Source: an uncultured Pelagibacteraceae bacterium (GTDB taxonomy: Bacteria; Pseudomonadota; Alphaproteobacteria; Pelagibacterales; Pelagibacteraceae). Taken from it: a stretch of DNA of 64,000 nt. Below are positions 43,605 to 53,560 of the stretch, piece by piece. The translations under genes and the position numbers were made by a program. Each line of letters starts with the position of its first letter. Within the stretch, counting starts at the first letter, position 1. The DNA lies in contig CACFLX010000001.1 in assembly GCA_902567235.1 (NCBI GenBank), positions 62,001-126,000 of the forward strand, read 5' to 3'. The notes under the pieces were generated by a model, which saw only the letters and a program-made list of their open reading frames with translations, was not told the origin of the DNA and searched no databases.

Positions 43605-43985
43605 CTAACCTAACTTTTTAATTTCTTTTAATAAATTTGATATTTTTTCAAGTCTAGTTTTTAAATTATTATTTGTTGTCTTTATAGATATATTGGAGGT
43701 TTCGTCAAGATTAAAAGAGCTTTCATTTAATAAAAATTTTTTAACACCATTAATTGTAAGACCCTTATCTTTTAATAAAAATTTAATCTTTTTTAAAGTA
43801 CGAATTGTTTCATTATCATAATATCTTCTTCTACCAGAAAAAATTTTAGGTTTTATTTGTTTAAATTCTTTTTCCCAAAATCTAATTGTGTGAGTATTTA
43901 ATTTACCTGTTTTTTCATTAATTAAGTTGAGATCTTTAGCAACTTCTCCAATAGTTTTATAAGCAGTATTAAGTTTTTCCTTCAT
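43605..43985 (-). CDS. MerR-family transcriptional regulator
   Basis: A 126-residue regulator with an N-terminal winged-helix domain (YKTIGEVAKDLNLI, HTIRFWEKEFKQIKPKIFSGRRRYYDNETIRTLKKIKFLL) and a short coiled-coil C-terminus. No effector-binding domain. Alphaproteobacteria carry this gene right after ihfA, with which it overlaps by 17 bases. Target unknown. Confidence 0.88.
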   Translation of the reverse strand: MKEKLNTAYKTIGEVAKDLNLINEKTGKLNTHTIRFWEKEFKQIKPKIFSGRRRYYDNETIRTLKKIKFLLKDKGLTINGVKKFLLNESSFNLDETSNISIKTTNNNLKTRLEKISNLLKEIKKLG

Positions 43986-44274
43986 TTTTTAAATTAATTT
44001 TTTTTTTTAGTTCTTTAGATGGTTTGAATAGAATCACATTTCTCTCTGAAATAATTTTACTTTCCTTTGTTTTAGGATTTCTTCCAATTCTACTTTTTTT
44101 TAATCTTAATTCAAATGTGCCAAATTTAGCTATTTTGATTTTTTTATTTTCTTTTAAATTTTTAAAAATTATGTCAAAAAAATCTTCTAAAAGATTTTCT
44201 GCAACGTTTTTTGAATAACCTATTTGCATATAAATTGAATTAACAATTTCTTGCTTTGTTAGGTTGATCCTCAT
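43969..44274 (-). CDS. ihfA: Integration host factor alpha subunit
   Basis: A DNA-bending HU/IHF-family protein, 101 residues: LTKQEIVNSIYMQIGYSKNVAENLLEDFFDII, KIKIAKFGTFELRLKKSRIGRNPKTKE (the arm with the intercalating proline) and a C-terminal helix. The position plsX-ihfA-merR identifies it as the alpha subunit rather than HU. It starts four bases after the plsX stop, where fabH usually intervenes. Confidence 0.92.
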   Translation of the reverse strand: MRINLTKQEIVNSIYMQIGYSKNVAENLLEDFFDIIFKNLKENKKIKIAKFGTFELRLKKSRIGRNPKTKESKIISERNVILFKPSKELKKKINLKNEGKT

Positions 44275-44277
44275 TAT

Positions 44278-45285
44278 TTAATTTATACTACGTTTTATCT
44301 TGTCTATTAAATTATTTTTAACAATTTTTTCACATACTGACAATGAATTAGCAAAACCAATAAAGTCAGTTCCACCATGACTTTTAATAACTGGTGAATC
44401 TAGGCCAAGTAAAATAGCACCATTATATAACCTTGGATCAAGTTTTTTTTTAAATTTTTTTAAATTATTTATAGAAATAATAGATCCTATTTTTCCCAAT
44501 ATAGAACTTGTCATAGCTTCCTTTAATTCACTTGTAATAAAATTTGCTGTTCCTTCGGCAGTTTTTAATGCAACATTTCCTGTGAAACCATCAGCTACAA
44601 CTACATTAACATTACCATCCATTATATGACTTCCTTCAATAAATCCTTTAAATTCAAATTCTTCATTAACTATCTGATTAAGTTTTTGATAAGTTTCTTT
44701 AATAATTTCATTTCCTTTAACTTCTTCAGAACCAATATTTAACAGTGCAACCTTGGCTTTCTCTTCGGGAAATAGTGATTTGAGCAACGACGATCCCATT
44801 ATTGCAAAGTCTATTAAATTTTTATCACTACATTCAATGTTAGCGCCCAAGTCAAGAACTACACTCATGCCTTTTTTGCTAGGCCATAGTCCAGATAGAG
44901 CTGGCTTATCTATATTTTCAATCATTTTTAAATTTAATTTTGCGATCACGAGAAGTGCTCCAGTATTTCCAGCTGAAATTACTATATCTGAAAGATTATT
45001 TTTTACACTCTCTATAGCTAACCACATGCTAGTTTTTTTACCACGTTTTGCAGCAGTAAATGCACTATCCTCACTTTTAATTTTTTCTTCAGTATGTACT
45101 AATTCGAAAAAACTACTATCAATAGATTTTTTTTTGATTAATGGTTCAATAAGATTTCTATCACCGAATATTTTATAAAAAATATCTTTACTTTTCTTTT
45201 GATGTAATTCTATCCCATCAATAATTTTTTGAGGTGCATTATCACCACCCATTGCATCGACTGCAATTGTAATCATTTTTTTCAT
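44278..45285 (-). CDS. plsX: Phosphate acyltransferase PlsX
   Basis: Makes acyl-phosphate from acyl-ACP for phospholipid synthesis. The 335-residue protein opens ITIAVDAMGGDNAPQKIIDGI and carries SAGNTGALLVIAKLNLK, VLDLGANIECSDKNLIDFA, NIGSEEVKGNEIIKETYQ and the C-terminal ILLGLDSPVIKSHGGTD. Normal length. Between rpmF and ihfA in a minus-strand group. Confidence 0.96.
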   Translation of the reverse strand: MKKMITIAVDAMGGDNAPQKIIDGIELHQKKSKDIFYKIFGDRNLIEPLIKKKSIDSSFFELVHTEEKIKSEDSAFTAAKRGKKTSMWLAIESVKNNLSDIVISAGNTGALLVIAKLNLKMIENIDKPALSGLWPSKKGMSVVLDLGANIECSDKNLIDFAIMGSSLLKSLFPEEKAKVALLNIGSEEVKGNEIIKETYQKLNQIVNEEFEFKGFIEGSHIMDGNVNVVVADGFTGNVALKTAEGTANFITSELKEAMTSSILGKIGSIISINNLKKFKKKLDPRLYNGAILLGLDSPVIKSHGGTDFIGFANSLSVCEKIVKNNLIDKIKRSIN

Positions 45286-45292
45286 ATGAAAA

Positions 45293-45472
45293 TTATTCTT
45301 TAGGGTCTAAAACTTGTCGCCCTTTATAAAAACCTGTTTTTATATCTAGGTGATGAGGTAAACGATATTCTCCAGATTTTTTATCCTCAACAACATTTTT
45401 GGGAGTAACTCTAATATGCGATCTTCTTTTCCCTGCTCTAGATTTAGTTGTTTTACGTTTTGGTACAGCCAT
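45293..45472 (-). CDS. rpmF: Ribosomal protein L32
   Basis: Translating the minus strand from the ATG at 45470-45472 gives 59 residues: [19 protein letters not shown], then [18 protein letters not shown] and [15 protein letters not shown]. This is the cysteine-free alphaproteobacterial L32. The rpmF-plsX order is classical. It starts two bases past the cbp3-like gene's stop. Confidence 0.95.
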   Translation of the reverse strand: MAVPKRKTTKSRAGKRRSHIRVTPKNVVEDKKSGEYRLPHHLDIKTGFYKGRQVLDPKE

Positions 45473-45474
45473 AA

Positions 45475-45948
45475 TTAAATTTTAAGACTTATTACATCTT
45501 TTGTAAAATAATTAAAAGAGTTTTTTGATAAATAAACTGCATATTTATCAAAATAATCAATGTAAAAGCTAGATTCTTTGTGCACTTTTAAATATTTTGA
45601 AAATATTTCTGATTTCTCATTTAGATCAAGTTTTCCCCATAACTCAACTTTATCAATAACAAAATATAGAAAACTAACATAATCTTTCATTCTTTTATTA
45701 ATAGTAGCATCACCGTAACCAACCTCTCTTATGGACAGTTCAATTTGCCTGAAAACAAAATCATACAATTCTTGAAATATTTTTTTGTTATTTTGATCTT
45801 TATATGATTTTAAAAAGAAAGCAAAATGTAATAAAAACAATATTAATCGATCGGAAAAAGTTTCACTATTTGACTTATTAGCATAAAGTGTTTTATTTCT
45901 AGTTAATTTAATTAAATTATTGTAAATATTTAGATAATTTTTATTCAT
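45475..45948 (-). CDS. Ubiquinol-cytochrome c chaperone family protein (Cbp3-like)
   Basis: A 157-residue member of the Cbp3/ubiquinol-cytochrome c chaperone family, which in mitochondria assists cytochrome b biogenesis. Matching segments are [54 protein letters not shown]. Location between bamE and rpmF-plsX is the alphaproteobacterial arrangement, but the DUF177 gene usually found between it and plsX is missing. Its ATG directly touches the divergent bamE ATG. Confidence 0.87.
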   Translation of the reverse strand: MNKNYLNIYNNLIKLTRNKTLYANKSNSETFSDRLILFLLHFAFFLKSYKDQNNKKIFQELYDFVFRQIELSIREVGYGDATINKRMKDYVSFLYFVIDKVELWGKLDLNEKSEIFSKYLKVHKESSFYIDYFDKYAVYLSKNSFNYFTKDVISLKI

Positions 45949-46410
45949 ATGAAATATTTTATATTATTTATCTTTTTATTTACATTAAGTTGTAGCATTA
46001 ATAAAGTTAAGAATAACCATGGTGTTTTATCATTAGAAAAAAAATTTAATAAAATCCAAATAAATAAATCAAATTCAAATGATGTTATTAATATATTTGG
46101 ACCTCCATCAACTAAAAGTACATTTGATAATAATGTCTGGATATATATTGAAAGAAAGAAAACTAATAGATCTATATTTAAATTAGGTAATCAAAAAATT
46201 GAAAAAAATAATGTGGTAGTTTTAGAGATTAACAAAAAAGGTATATTGAGTAAAAAAGAAATTTATGACATTGCAAATATGAATAAATATGAATTTTCAA
46301 AAAAGAAAACTAGTAAAAAATACGGGAAAGATTCTTACATATATGGAGTGCTTTCAAGCTTAAGGGATAAAATTGATGCACCTATAAAAAGGACAAAATC
46401 TAAAAAATAA
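45949..46410 (+). CDS. bamE: BamE/SmpA/OmlA outer-membrane lipoprotein
   Basis: A component of the beta-barrel assembly machinery. The 153-residue product has a lipoprotein signal (lipobox TLSC, Cys15) and the SmpA/OmlA core NSNDVINIFGPPSTKSTFDNNVWIYIERK. There is a basic C-terminal tail (about 110-153) of unclear purpose. Start codon adjoins that of the opposite cbp3-like gene without any intergenic base, so its promoter must lie in the neighbour's coding sequence. Confidence 0.9.
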   Translation: MKYFILFIFLFTLSCSINKVKNNHGVLSLEKKFNKIQINKSNSNDVINIFGPPSTKSTFDNNVWIYIERKKTNRSIFKLGNQKIEKNNVVVLEINKKGILSKKEIYDIANMNKYEFSKKKTSKKYGKDSYIYGVLSSLRDKIDAPIKRTKSKK

Positions 46411-46412
46411 AT

Positions 46413-48518
46413 CTATCCTGCAATAACAGCTAAAAGTAAAAGAGCAACAATATTGGTAATTTTAATCATTGGATTTACTGCTGGTCCAGCTGTATCTTTA
46501 TATGGGTCTCCAACTGTATCACCAGTAACGGCTGCTTTATGTGCCTCAGATCCTTTTCCACCAAAATTTCCATCTTCTATATATTTTTTTGCATTATCCC
46601 ATGCTCCACCACCTGCTGTCATTGATATAGCAACAAATAGACCTGTAATAATTACTCCTAGGAGCATTGCACCAACAGAAGATAACGCTGCAACTTGACC
46701 ACCAATAGGTAAAATAAATAAATACAAAACAATTGGAGATAATACTGGCAATAAAGAAGGTACTATCATTTCTTTTATTGCAGCCTTAGTCAATAAATCA
46801 ACTAATCTTCCATAATCAGGTTTAGCTTTTCTTTTCATTATTCCAGGAATTTTTTTAAATTGTCTTCTAACTTCAACAACTACAGCGCCTCCAGCTCTTC
46901 CTACAGCTTGCATGCCCATTGAACCAAATAGATATGGAAGCATACCACCAACTAACAGACCAACAACTACAAAAGGATTTGATAAATCAAAAGTTACAAC
47001 AATTCCTTCTAACTTTGATCCAGCAACTTTTGAAAAATGTTTAATATCTTCAGTATAGGCAGCAAATAAAACCAAGGCTCCTAAACCTGCTGAACCTATT
47101 GCGTATCCTTTTGTAACAGCTTTAGTTGTGTTCCCTACAGCATCTAATGCATCAGTAGTTTTTCTAACATTTTTTGGCAGATTAGACATTTCTGCAATTC
47201 CACCAGCATTGTCAGTTACAGGACCATAAGCATCTAAAGCAACTACCATGCCTGCTAAAGCTAGCATAGTTGTTACTGCAATTGCTATACCAAAAAGACC
47301 AGCTATATAATTTGTTAATAATATTCCGCCAACAATAATTAAAGCTGGAATAGCAGTTGCTTCCATCGAAACAGCTAAACCTTGAATTACATTAGTACCA
47401 TGGCCTGTCGTTGATGACGATGCTACACTTTTAACGGGTCTATAATTAGTACCAGTATAATATTCTGTAACCCATATTAGCAATCCTGTTATAACTAATC
47501 CTATAACACCACAAATATATAAACTCATTCCTGTAAAAGATTTATTAGAAATTGTATAAATATTTTCTAATCCTAAAACATAATCTGTAATGGGATATAA
47601 AATTAATAAAGATGTAACAGCTGTAACAATAAATCCCTTATATAAAGCAGCCATAATATTTTTGGATTTACCAAGCTTAACGAAAAAAGTCCCAATGATG
47701 GATGTTAATATACAAGCACCACCAATAGATAAAGGATAAACCATCATATTTAGATCACCATGAAAAAATATTGAAGATAAAACCATAGTGGCTACTATTG
47801 TTACTGCATAAGTTTCAAATAAATCAGCAGCCATACCAGCACAATCACCAACATTATCACCCACATTATCAGCTATTACTGCTGGGTTTCTTGGATCATC
47901 TTCTGGAATACCTGCTTCTACTTTACCTACTAAATCTGCACCTACATCAGCGCCTTTTGTAAATATTCCGCCTCCTAATCTTGCAAAAATTGAAATTAAT
48001 GATGCACCAAAACCTAATGCTACTAGAGCATTTACTATCTCTCTTTCATCAACTCCATAGGATAATAACAAATAATAATAGACTGCTATTGATAAAAGGG
48101 CTAAGCCTGCAACCAACATGCCTGTGACCGCCCCAGATTTAAATGCAATTGAAAGTCCTTGAGATAAACCTTTTCTTGAAGCTTCAGCAGTTCTAACATT
48201 TGCTTGAACAGATACAAGCATACCAACATAGCCAGCAATTCCAGATAATGCTGCTCCAATTAAATATCCTAGCCCAACTAAAATACTAAATGAAAAACTA
48301 ATTATTACTAAAACAACTACACCTACTATCGCTATAGTTTTGTATTGTCTATTTAAATAAGCTTTAGCTCCAACTTGAATCGCAGAGGCTATTTCTTGCA
48401 TCTTGCTATTTCCAGGACTAGAGTTTAGAATATTTTTACCTGTAAAAAAACCATATACGATTGATAATAAACCTGCCAAGATAATAAGTTGAAGTATATT
48501 TGACGCTGAAGCTTCCAT
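46413..48518 (-). CDS. hppA: Membrane H+-translocating pyrophosphatase, K+-independent type
   Basis: Couples pyrophosphate hydrolysis to proton pumping. The 701-residue, about 16-span protein has the catalytic [35 protein letters not shown] loop and other acidic motifs ([28 protein letters not shown]). [18 protein letters not shown] has Lys (about residue 466) rather than Ala, the accepted marker for K+-independent H+ pumps. An 82-base spacer separates it from... no upstream gene on its strand, so it likely has its own promoter. thiL lies beyond its start in the same orientation. Confidence 0.97.
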   Translation of the reverse strand: MEASASNILQLIILAGLLSIVYGFFTGKNILNSSPGNSKMQEIASAIQVGAKAYLNRQYKTIAIVGVVVLVIISFSFSILVGLGYLIGAALSGIAGYVGMLVSVQANVRTAEASRKGLSQGLSIAFKSGAVTGMLVAGLALLSIAVYYYLLLSYGVDEREIVNALVALGFGASLISIFARLGGGIFTKGADVGADLVGKVEAGIPEDDPRNPAVIADNVGDNVGDCAGMAADLFETYAVTIVATMVLSSIFFHGDLNMMVYPLSIGGACILTSIIGTFFVKLGKSKNIMAALYKGFIVTAVTSLLILYPITDYVLGLENIYTISNKSFTGMSLYICGVIGLVITGLLIWVTEYYTGTNYRPVKSVASSSTTGHGTNVIQGLAVSMEATAIPALIIVGGILLTNYIAGLFGIAIAVTTMLALAGMVVALDAYGPVTDNAGGIAEMSNLPKNVRKTTDALDAVGNTTKAVTKGYAIGSAGLGALVLFAAYTEDIKHFSKVAGSKLEGIVVTFDLSNPFVVVGLLVGGMLPYLFGSMGMQAVGRAGGAVVVEVRRQFKKIPGIMKRKAKPDYGRLVDLLTKAAIKEMIVPSLLPVLSPIVLYLFILPIGGQVAALSSVGAMLLGVIITGLFVAISMTAGGGAWDNAKKYIEDGNFGGKGSEAHKAAVTGDTVGDPYKDTAGPAVNPMIKITNIVALLLLAVIAG

Positions 48519-48600
48519 AATTCCTTTAATTGTTAGTTAATTAGTTATTATTAAAAATCGGACATTACAAAAAAAGAAATAAAAGGCAATATTTAACTTA

Positions 48601-49560
48601 TTAAAACTTATGTGAATAACCTTTAAATTTGCTAAGATTTAGAGGCTTATTGTCCAGTTTTAACAAATTTTTTTTATAACCACTAACTATTTTACCAATT
48701 ATTGTGAATTTTTGATTCATTCTTTTTCCAACTGATTTAATTAATAATCGCTTTTTTTGAGGTGCTGTAAATAATATTTGATAGTCATCTCCATTAAATA
48801 AATATTGGGTTCTTAATTTTTTATACTTTTTTAAATAAAATTCTAAGTTTTTAGAAATTGGAATTTTATTAACATTTATATCAAATGATAATTTTTGCAT
48901 ATTAATAAGTTTATTCATATCAGTGAGCAAACCATCCGAGATATCCATAGAGGTATTGGCAAATTTATGCATTTCTTTATAAATTTTATGAGGTAAATTT
49001 GGACAATAAAATTGATTAACAAAATATTTTTTTAATTTTGAACTAATTTTAATATTATTTTTAATTATTTTTTGTCCCACAAAACTATCACCTATACTGC
49101 CTGTAACATATATATCATCATTTAATCTCGCTTTATTTCGTTCAACAATTTTATTTGAAAAACCAATGCTTGTTATAGAAAATGAAACTTTACTAGAATT
49201 AGTAGTGTCGCCGCCTGATAATTTTAAATTATATTTTTTTTGTTCTTGATTTAATGATTTTGAAATTATTTTCAAATTTTTTCTTGTAAATTGACTTTTA
49301 TTTCCGCTTCCAGAAATAAAATAATATTTGGGTTTAACACCTTTTGCTATTAAGTCAGAAATTGAAGATCTTATAATTTTTTTTACTACTAAATTTGGAT
49401 ATTTAAAGTTAGGAAAATGTATACCTTCATTATAAGTGTCAACTGATACTACTAATTTGTTTTTCTTATCAAAAAAAACATCATCGTTTAACTTTTTTGC
49501 GTAGGAATTATTATTAGAGATTTTTTGAAAATAGTTTTTTATTAATTCAAATTCATCCAT
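48601..49560 (-). CDS. thiL: Thiamine-monophosphate kinase
   Basis: Makes thiamine pyrophosphate from thiamine monophosphate. The 319-residue product shows FELIKNYFQKI, SVDTYNEGIHF, the SISDLIAKGVKPKYYFIS block, LKLSGGDTTNS and MDISDGLLTDMNKL, characteristic of the PurM/ThiL fold. Follows nusB with an eight-base overlap, the common nusB-thiL pairing. Confidence 0.93.
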   Translation of the reverse strand: MDEFELIKNYFQKISNNNSYAKKLNDDVFFDKKNKLVVSVDTYNEGIHFPNFKYPNLVVKKIIRSSISDLIAKGVKPKYYFISGSGNKSQFTRKNLKIISKSLNQEQKKYNLKLSGGDTTNSSKVSFSITSIGFSNKIVERNKARLNDDIYVTGSIGDSFVGQKIIKNNIKISSKLKKYFVNQFYCPNLPHKIYKEMHKFANTSMDISDGLLTDMNKLINMQKLSFDINVNKIPISKNLEFYLKKYKKLRTQYLFNGDDYQILFTAPQKKRLLIKSVGKRMNQKFTIIGKIVSGYKKNLLKLDNKPLNLSKFKGYSHKF

Positions 49561-49957
49561 TAGAATTTCTTATTTTCTTTGATATTTTATCTAATAAAGC
49601 ATTTAAATATTTAGTTTGTCCGTCTTCTATAAAAAAATTTGACGCTCTTAAGTATTCATTTATAATAATTTTTGAGGATATTTTTGGTTTATATAAAAAT
49701 TCAAAAATTGCACTTTTAACTATTACTTGGAAAACTTTATCTAATTTTTTTAGATTTAAGTCTGTATTAAGATGATTTGATATTTCGTCGTTAATTACAT
49801 CATCTCTTTCGATGGTTCCATTAACCACATCTTTAATAAATTTTTTAAATCTATGTTTAGGAAAAGTTAAATTTTCATCTTCATTAAAATATTTTCCATA
49901 AAGTTTTTGGATTACTATTACCCTGGGGTTATTTTTTGGACTATATTGTAAAGTCAT
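49553..49957 (-). CDS. nusB: Transcription antitermination factor NusB
   Basis: An RNA-binding antitermination protein for rRNA operons, 134 residues, all-helical: RVIVIQKLYGKYFNEDE, FKKFIKDVVNGTIERDDVIND, KVFQVIVKSAIFEFLYKPKISSKIIINEYLRASNFF and the terminal KYLNALLDKI. Conservation is moderate, but position between ribH and thiL settles the call. Confidence 0.92.
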   Translation of the reverse strand: MTLQYSPKNNPRVIVIQKLYGKYFNEDENLTFPKHRFKKFIKDVVNGTIERDDVINDEISNHLNTDLNLKKLDKVFQVIVKSAIFEFLYKPKISSKIIINEYLRASNFFIEDGQTKYLNALLDKISKKIRNSNG

Positions 49958-49958
49958 A

Positions 49959-50339
49959 TTATTGAGATAGTACTGAAATTACTGCTTTGGCAGCTTCTTT
50001 TCCTTTTTTTCCTCTAGCCTTTGCTTGTTTCATATTCAGGCAAGTTATAATACCGTTACCTATTGGTTTTTTACTTTTAACAGCAAGATTCATTATAGCC
50101 TGTGTTGATGCGCTTGAAATAAAATCAAAATGAGGGGTTTCACCCTTTATAACACAGCCTAAAGCTAAAAATGCATCATATTTTTTAATATTTTTTGAGA
50201 TAGTAACAGGAATTTCAAAGACACCCGGAACTCTAATTACTTTTAAAGAAAAATTAGTTAAATTATTTTTTGCACTTTTTAATAATAATGAAGAAATATC
50301 TTCATAGTAATCCGATAATACAATTAATATTTTTTTCAT
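49959..50339 (-). CDS. ribH: 6,7-dimethyl-8-ribityllumazine synthase
   Basis: Joins the ribityl-uracil and dihydroxybutanone phosphate. The 126-residue protein has the family motifs VIRVPGVFEIPV, FLALGCVIKGETPHFDFIS, PIGNGIITCLN and the ending ARGKKGKEAAKAVISVLS. Slightly short at the N-terminus. It overlaps ribBX by four bases in the riboflavin operon. Confidence 0.95.
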   Translation of the reverse strand: MKKILIVLSDYYEDISSLLLKSAKNNLTNFSLKVIRVPGVFEIPVTISKNIKKYDAFLALGCVIKGETPHFDFISSASTQAIMNLAVKSKKPIGNGIITCLNMKQAKARGKKGKEAAKAVISVLSQ

Positions 50340-51439
50340 TTAATTATTTCTTGTTTAGTTATTTTAATTCCATAGCCATCTAAGCCAACTACTTTTTTTC
50401 TAGATCTAGTTACTAATATCATATTCTTTATCTGTAAAGATTTAATAATTTGTGCTCCTATACCATAGTTCTTGATCAGTTTATCTTTTCCTTTTTTATA
50501 GAAATCTTTTCTTTTATAGTCTCTTAAAGTTTGAGTAACCGATTTCAAATTTGTGTCTCTTATAAAGATTAAAACACAATTATTGTATTTTTTAAAATGA
50601 TTTAAAGTATTATTAAAAGAATTAGGTAAATTTTGATTTAATAAGTAATTTTGTACGACATTTGATGAAATAACTCTAACACGAGGAATAATTCCTCTTT
50701 TAATTTTTCCTTTTATAAGTGCAAAATGTTCTGAACCATCCAATAAGTTTTCATATATTCTTATTAAGTATTTCTTACCTTTTACTTCAATATTAGATTT
50801 TTTTTTAAGTTTAATTAACTTTTCTTTTTTCAATCTATAGGCAATGAGATCATCAATTCTTCCAATTTTTAATTTAAACTTTTTTGCAAAGTTATGTAAT
50901 TTATCTCCACGAGCCATGGTTCCATCATCATTCATGATTTCACAAATTACAGCTGAAGGGTTTTTTTTAGCTAGTTTAGAAATATCTACAGATGCTTCTG
51001 TGTGACCCGCTCTAATCAATACTCCACCATCTTTTGAAATAATAGGAAAAACATGACCAGGGGATACTATTTCATTTTTTAATACATTTTTTTTTGTAGC
51101 AACTTTAATTGTCCTTGCCCTGTCTTGTGCTGAAATACCTGTTGTCACTCCTTTCCTCGCTTCTATTGAAATTGTAAATGCAGTTTGATTTCTAGATTGA
51201 TTAACTGGAGACATATAAGATAAATCTAACTTTTTTGCCTGGTTACTGTCTAAAGTTAAGCAAATCAATCCTCTTCCATATTTTGCCATAAAATTAATTT
51301 TTTTTGGATTAACATCCGAAGAGCAAAATACTAAATCACCTTCATTTTCTCTATTTTCATCATCAACCAAAATATACATGCCACCCTTTTTGGCTATTTT
51401 AATAATGTTTTCAATAGAACTAAATTTTTTATTTTTCAT
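50336..51439 (-). CDS. ribB: 3,4-dihydroxy-2-butanone-4-phosphate synthase with degenerate GTP cyclohydrolase II domain (RibBX)
   Basis: Supplies the four-carbon unit for riboflavin. Residues about 1-205 are RibB, with YILVDDENRENEGDLVF, GHVFPIISKDGGVLIRAGHTEASVDISKLA and ICEIMNDDGTMARG. The remaining 160 residues align with RibA but lack its zinc cysteines (CxC segment) and the conserved LRQEGRGIGL; GIGAQIIKSLQIKNM remains. This matches the RibBX type known in proteobacteria, where the C-terminal domain has lost cyclohydrolase activity. The start is taken at the ATG 51437-51439; two ATGs further upstream lie within ribE. Confidence 0.92.
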   Translation of the reverse strand: MKNKKFSSIENIIKIAKKGGMYILVDDENRENEGDLVFCSSDVNPKKINFMAKYGRGLICLTLDSNQAKKLDLSYMSPVNQSRNQTAFTISIEARKGVTTGISAQDRARTIKVATKKNVLKNEIVSPGHVFPIISKDGGVLIRAGHTEASVDISKLAKKNPSAVICEIMNDDGTMARGDKLHNFAKKFKLKIGRIDDLIAYRLKKEKLIKLKKKSNIEVKGKKYLIRIYENLLDGSEHFALIKGKIKRGIIPRVRVISSNVVQNYLLNQNLPNSFNNTLNHFKKYNNCVLIFIRDTNLKSVTQTLRDYKRKDFYKKGKDKLIKNYGIGAQIIKSLQIKNMILVTRSRKKVVGLDGYGIKITKQEIIK

Positions 51440-52019
51440 TAAAATATTTTTTGACATATTTCGATAAAATATCAATTTCAATATTTACTAAACTATTAAT
51501 TTTTAATTTAGACAAGTTCGTTAATTTATATGTATGAGGTATTACCCATACCTCAAAACCATTTTTAGTAATTTTAGAAATCGTTAATGATACACCATTA
51601 ATTAATATTGATGCTTTTTCAATTAAACTTTTCTTTTGTTTGCTATTTGATGAAAATTCCATTTGATAAGATTTATCAATTAATTTAATTTTTTTAACCT
51701 GCGAAACATAATCTACATGACCTTGGCATATATGACCTGATATATTTTGACCTTTTTTTAGTGGAAGCTCCAGGTTAATAACGTCTCCCTTGTTAATTTT
51801 TTTAAATTTACTTCTATGTAATGTTTCATTTGATAAGTAAAATTCTAGAATTTTATTTTTCTTTGATACAAGGGTTAAACAAACACCGTCGCATGATATG
51901 GAAACACCCAAATCTTTTGACTTTAATGATAGATTGGATTTAATAAATAAGTTAATACCTTTTTTTCTTTTAGATATTTTATGAACTTTTCCTTGGTTAA
52001 ATATAATTCCATTAAACAT
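51429..52019 (-). CDS. ribE: Riboflavin synthase alpha subunit
   Basis: Dismutates two lumazines to riboflavin. The 196-residue product has the duplicated lumazine-binding fold: MFNGIIFNQGKVH, SISCDGVCLTLV in repeat 1; GHICQGHVDYVSQVKK and ILINGVSLTISKI in repeat 2. Position between ribD and ribBX fits. It overlaps the next gene by about ten bases. Confidence 0.95.
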   Translation of the reverse strand: MFNGIIFNQGKVHKISKRKKGINLFIKSNLSLKSKDLGVSISCDGVCLTLVSKKNKILEFYLSNETLHRSKFKKINKGDVINLELPLKKGQNISGHICQGHVDYVSQVKKIKLIDKSYQMEFSSNSKQKKSLIEKASILINGVSLTISKITKNGFEVWVIPHTYKLTNLSKLKINSLVNIEIDILSKYVKKYFNEK

Positions 52020-52020
52020 T

Positions 52021-53124
52021 TTAATAATACCTTATTATTTTGTCTCCATCTAAAAAAGTTTCGATATTTTCTCTCTTTTTAAAAAAATTAATTATTTTTT
52101 TTAAATCGGCAATATTATTTTTTCCTAAGTTTCCTAATTTTTTTTTACTTTTAAATAAATAAAATTCATTAATCAATTTGTCTTTTAAAACACTTTTAGT
52201 CAATTCCTTTCCGCCTTCAATAATTATTGATCCAATTCCAATATTATAAGCTTTTGAAAATACTTTCTTTAAGTCAATATTATTGTTTGAATCTAGGTCT
52301 GTGTAACTAAGCCTAATACCTCTTAACTTAAAATATCTTATTTTTTTTTTGTCTTTACTGGAATGAAAGATAATAGTGTTATTTTTGTTTTTATCAGTAA
52401 TTATAGGTGAGTTCTTATTAATTTTTAAATTTTTATCAATAATTAATCTTTTGGGAGAAAAATTTTCTAAACCATTAATTCTACAGGATAATTTTGAATT
52501 ATCAGCATTGGCAGTTTTAGATGAAATTAAAATTGAGTCAAACTTATATCTTAGAATATGTGATACATCTATTGAATGCTGGTTGGTTATAAATTTATTA
52601 TTTGATGATATATAATAATCACTCGAACAAGCTATTTTAGCAGCAATAAAAGGTTTTTTGTTTTTTTTGTGTTGAAAATAATTTTTATAAATTATTTTAC
52701 TTTCAGATTTTAAAACACCTCTTGATACATTGATTTTTTTTGATCTTAAAAGCGCATATGCTTTATTAGAAGTTCTTTTGTCAATGTCATTTATTGAATA
52801 AATAACTCTTTTAAATTTTGATTTAATTATTTGATTTGTGCATGGTGGTGTTTTTCCATAATGTGTGCAAGGTTCCATTGTAATATATATTGATGAATCT
52901 TTGAGTTCATTTTTTTTACATTTAATTATAGCGACAGTTTCAGCATGTGGTCTTCCTTTAAATCCTGTTTGACCAAATGAAATAATTTTATTATTTTTTT
53001 CTATTACACAACCAACAGAAGGATTTAATCCAGTTAAACCAATTCTTTCTTTGGCTAAATTCATGGCAATGCCCATGAAATACTTATCTAAATTGTTTGA
53101 TTTATCTTTTTTTGAAGACATCAA
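52021..53124 (-). CDS. ribD: Bifunctional pyrimidine deaminase/reductase RibD
   Basis: Second and third steps of riboflavin synthesis. The N-terminal deaminase (about 1-145) carries the zinc motif [11 protein letters not shown] and [19 protein letters not shown]. The C-terminal reductase (about 160-367) begins [16 protein letters not shown] and shows [11 protein letters not shown] and [17 protein letters not shown]. Length normal. It overlaps nrdR by 23 bases. Confidence 0.95.
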   Translation of the reverse strand: MMSSKKDKSNNLDKYFMGIAMNLAKERIGLTGLNPSVGCVIEKNNKIISFGQTGFKGRPHAETVAIIKCKKNELKDSSIYITMEPCTHYGKTPPCTNQIIKSKFKRVIYSINDIDKRTSNKAYALLRSKKINVSRGVLKSESKIIYKNYFQHKKNKKPFIAAKIACSSDYYISSNNKFITNQHSIDVSHILRYKFDSILISSKTANADNSKLSCRINGLENFSPKRLIIDKNLKINKNSPIITDKNKNNTIIFHSSKDKKKIRYFKLRGIRLSYTDLDSNNNIDLKKVFSKAYNIGIGSIIIEGGKELTKSVLKDKLINEFYLFKSKKKLGNLGKNNIADLKKIINFFKKRENIETFLDGDKIIRYY

Positions 53125-53560
53125 TTTTATCTACGAATTGAATAAAATCTTTTTCTTCTCTAAAATTTCGATAAACTGATGCAAATCTAACGTAGGCTAC
53201 AGGATCTAAATCTTTTAACCCATCCATAACCATTTTGCCGATAGTATTTGAAGCTATTTCGCTTTGACCTAATTCCTCTAAAGATCTTGAAATGTTAGTA
53301 ATAAACTTCTCTACAGTTTCAGTATCTATTGGTCTCTTTTTAAGAGCGATATAAATTGATTTTGAGAGCTTATCTCTGTCAAAAGATGATTTTCTTCCAT
53401 TTTTTTTAACAACCATTAATTCTCTAATTTGAATTCTCTCAAATGTAGTAAATCTCTCCCCGCAAACACAAAGCCTTCTTCTTCTAATGGCTGTACCGTC
53501 TTCAGTTGGTCTAGAATCTACAACTGAAGTTTCACCTTTTTTTTCACATGGACAAATCAT
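53102..53560 (-). CDS. nrdR: Transcriptional repressor NrdR with contracted zinc knuckles
   Basis: An ATP/dATP-sensing repressor of ribonucleotide reductase genes, 152 residues. N-terminal zinc ribbon followed by an ATP-cone ([28 protein letters not shown]). The ribbon reads [20 protein letters not shown] and [16 protein letters not shown]: both knuckles are CxC (Cys3/5, Cys31/33) where the family usually has CxxC. Placed between glyA and ribD, the standard alphaproteobacterial order. Confidence 0.94.
   Translation of the reverse strand: MICPCEKKGETSVVDSRPTEDGTAIRRRRLCVCGERFTTFERIQIRELMVVKKNGRKSSFDRDKLSKSIYIALKKRPIDTETVEKFITNISRSLEELGQSEIASNTIGKMVMDGLKDLDPVAYVRFASVYRNFREEKDFIQFVDKIDVFKKR

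Noticed and set aside
44753-45178. A 141-codon plus-strand open frame opposite plsX.
   Set aside because: It is the antisense shadow of a well-conserved enzyme and has no recognisable features of its own.
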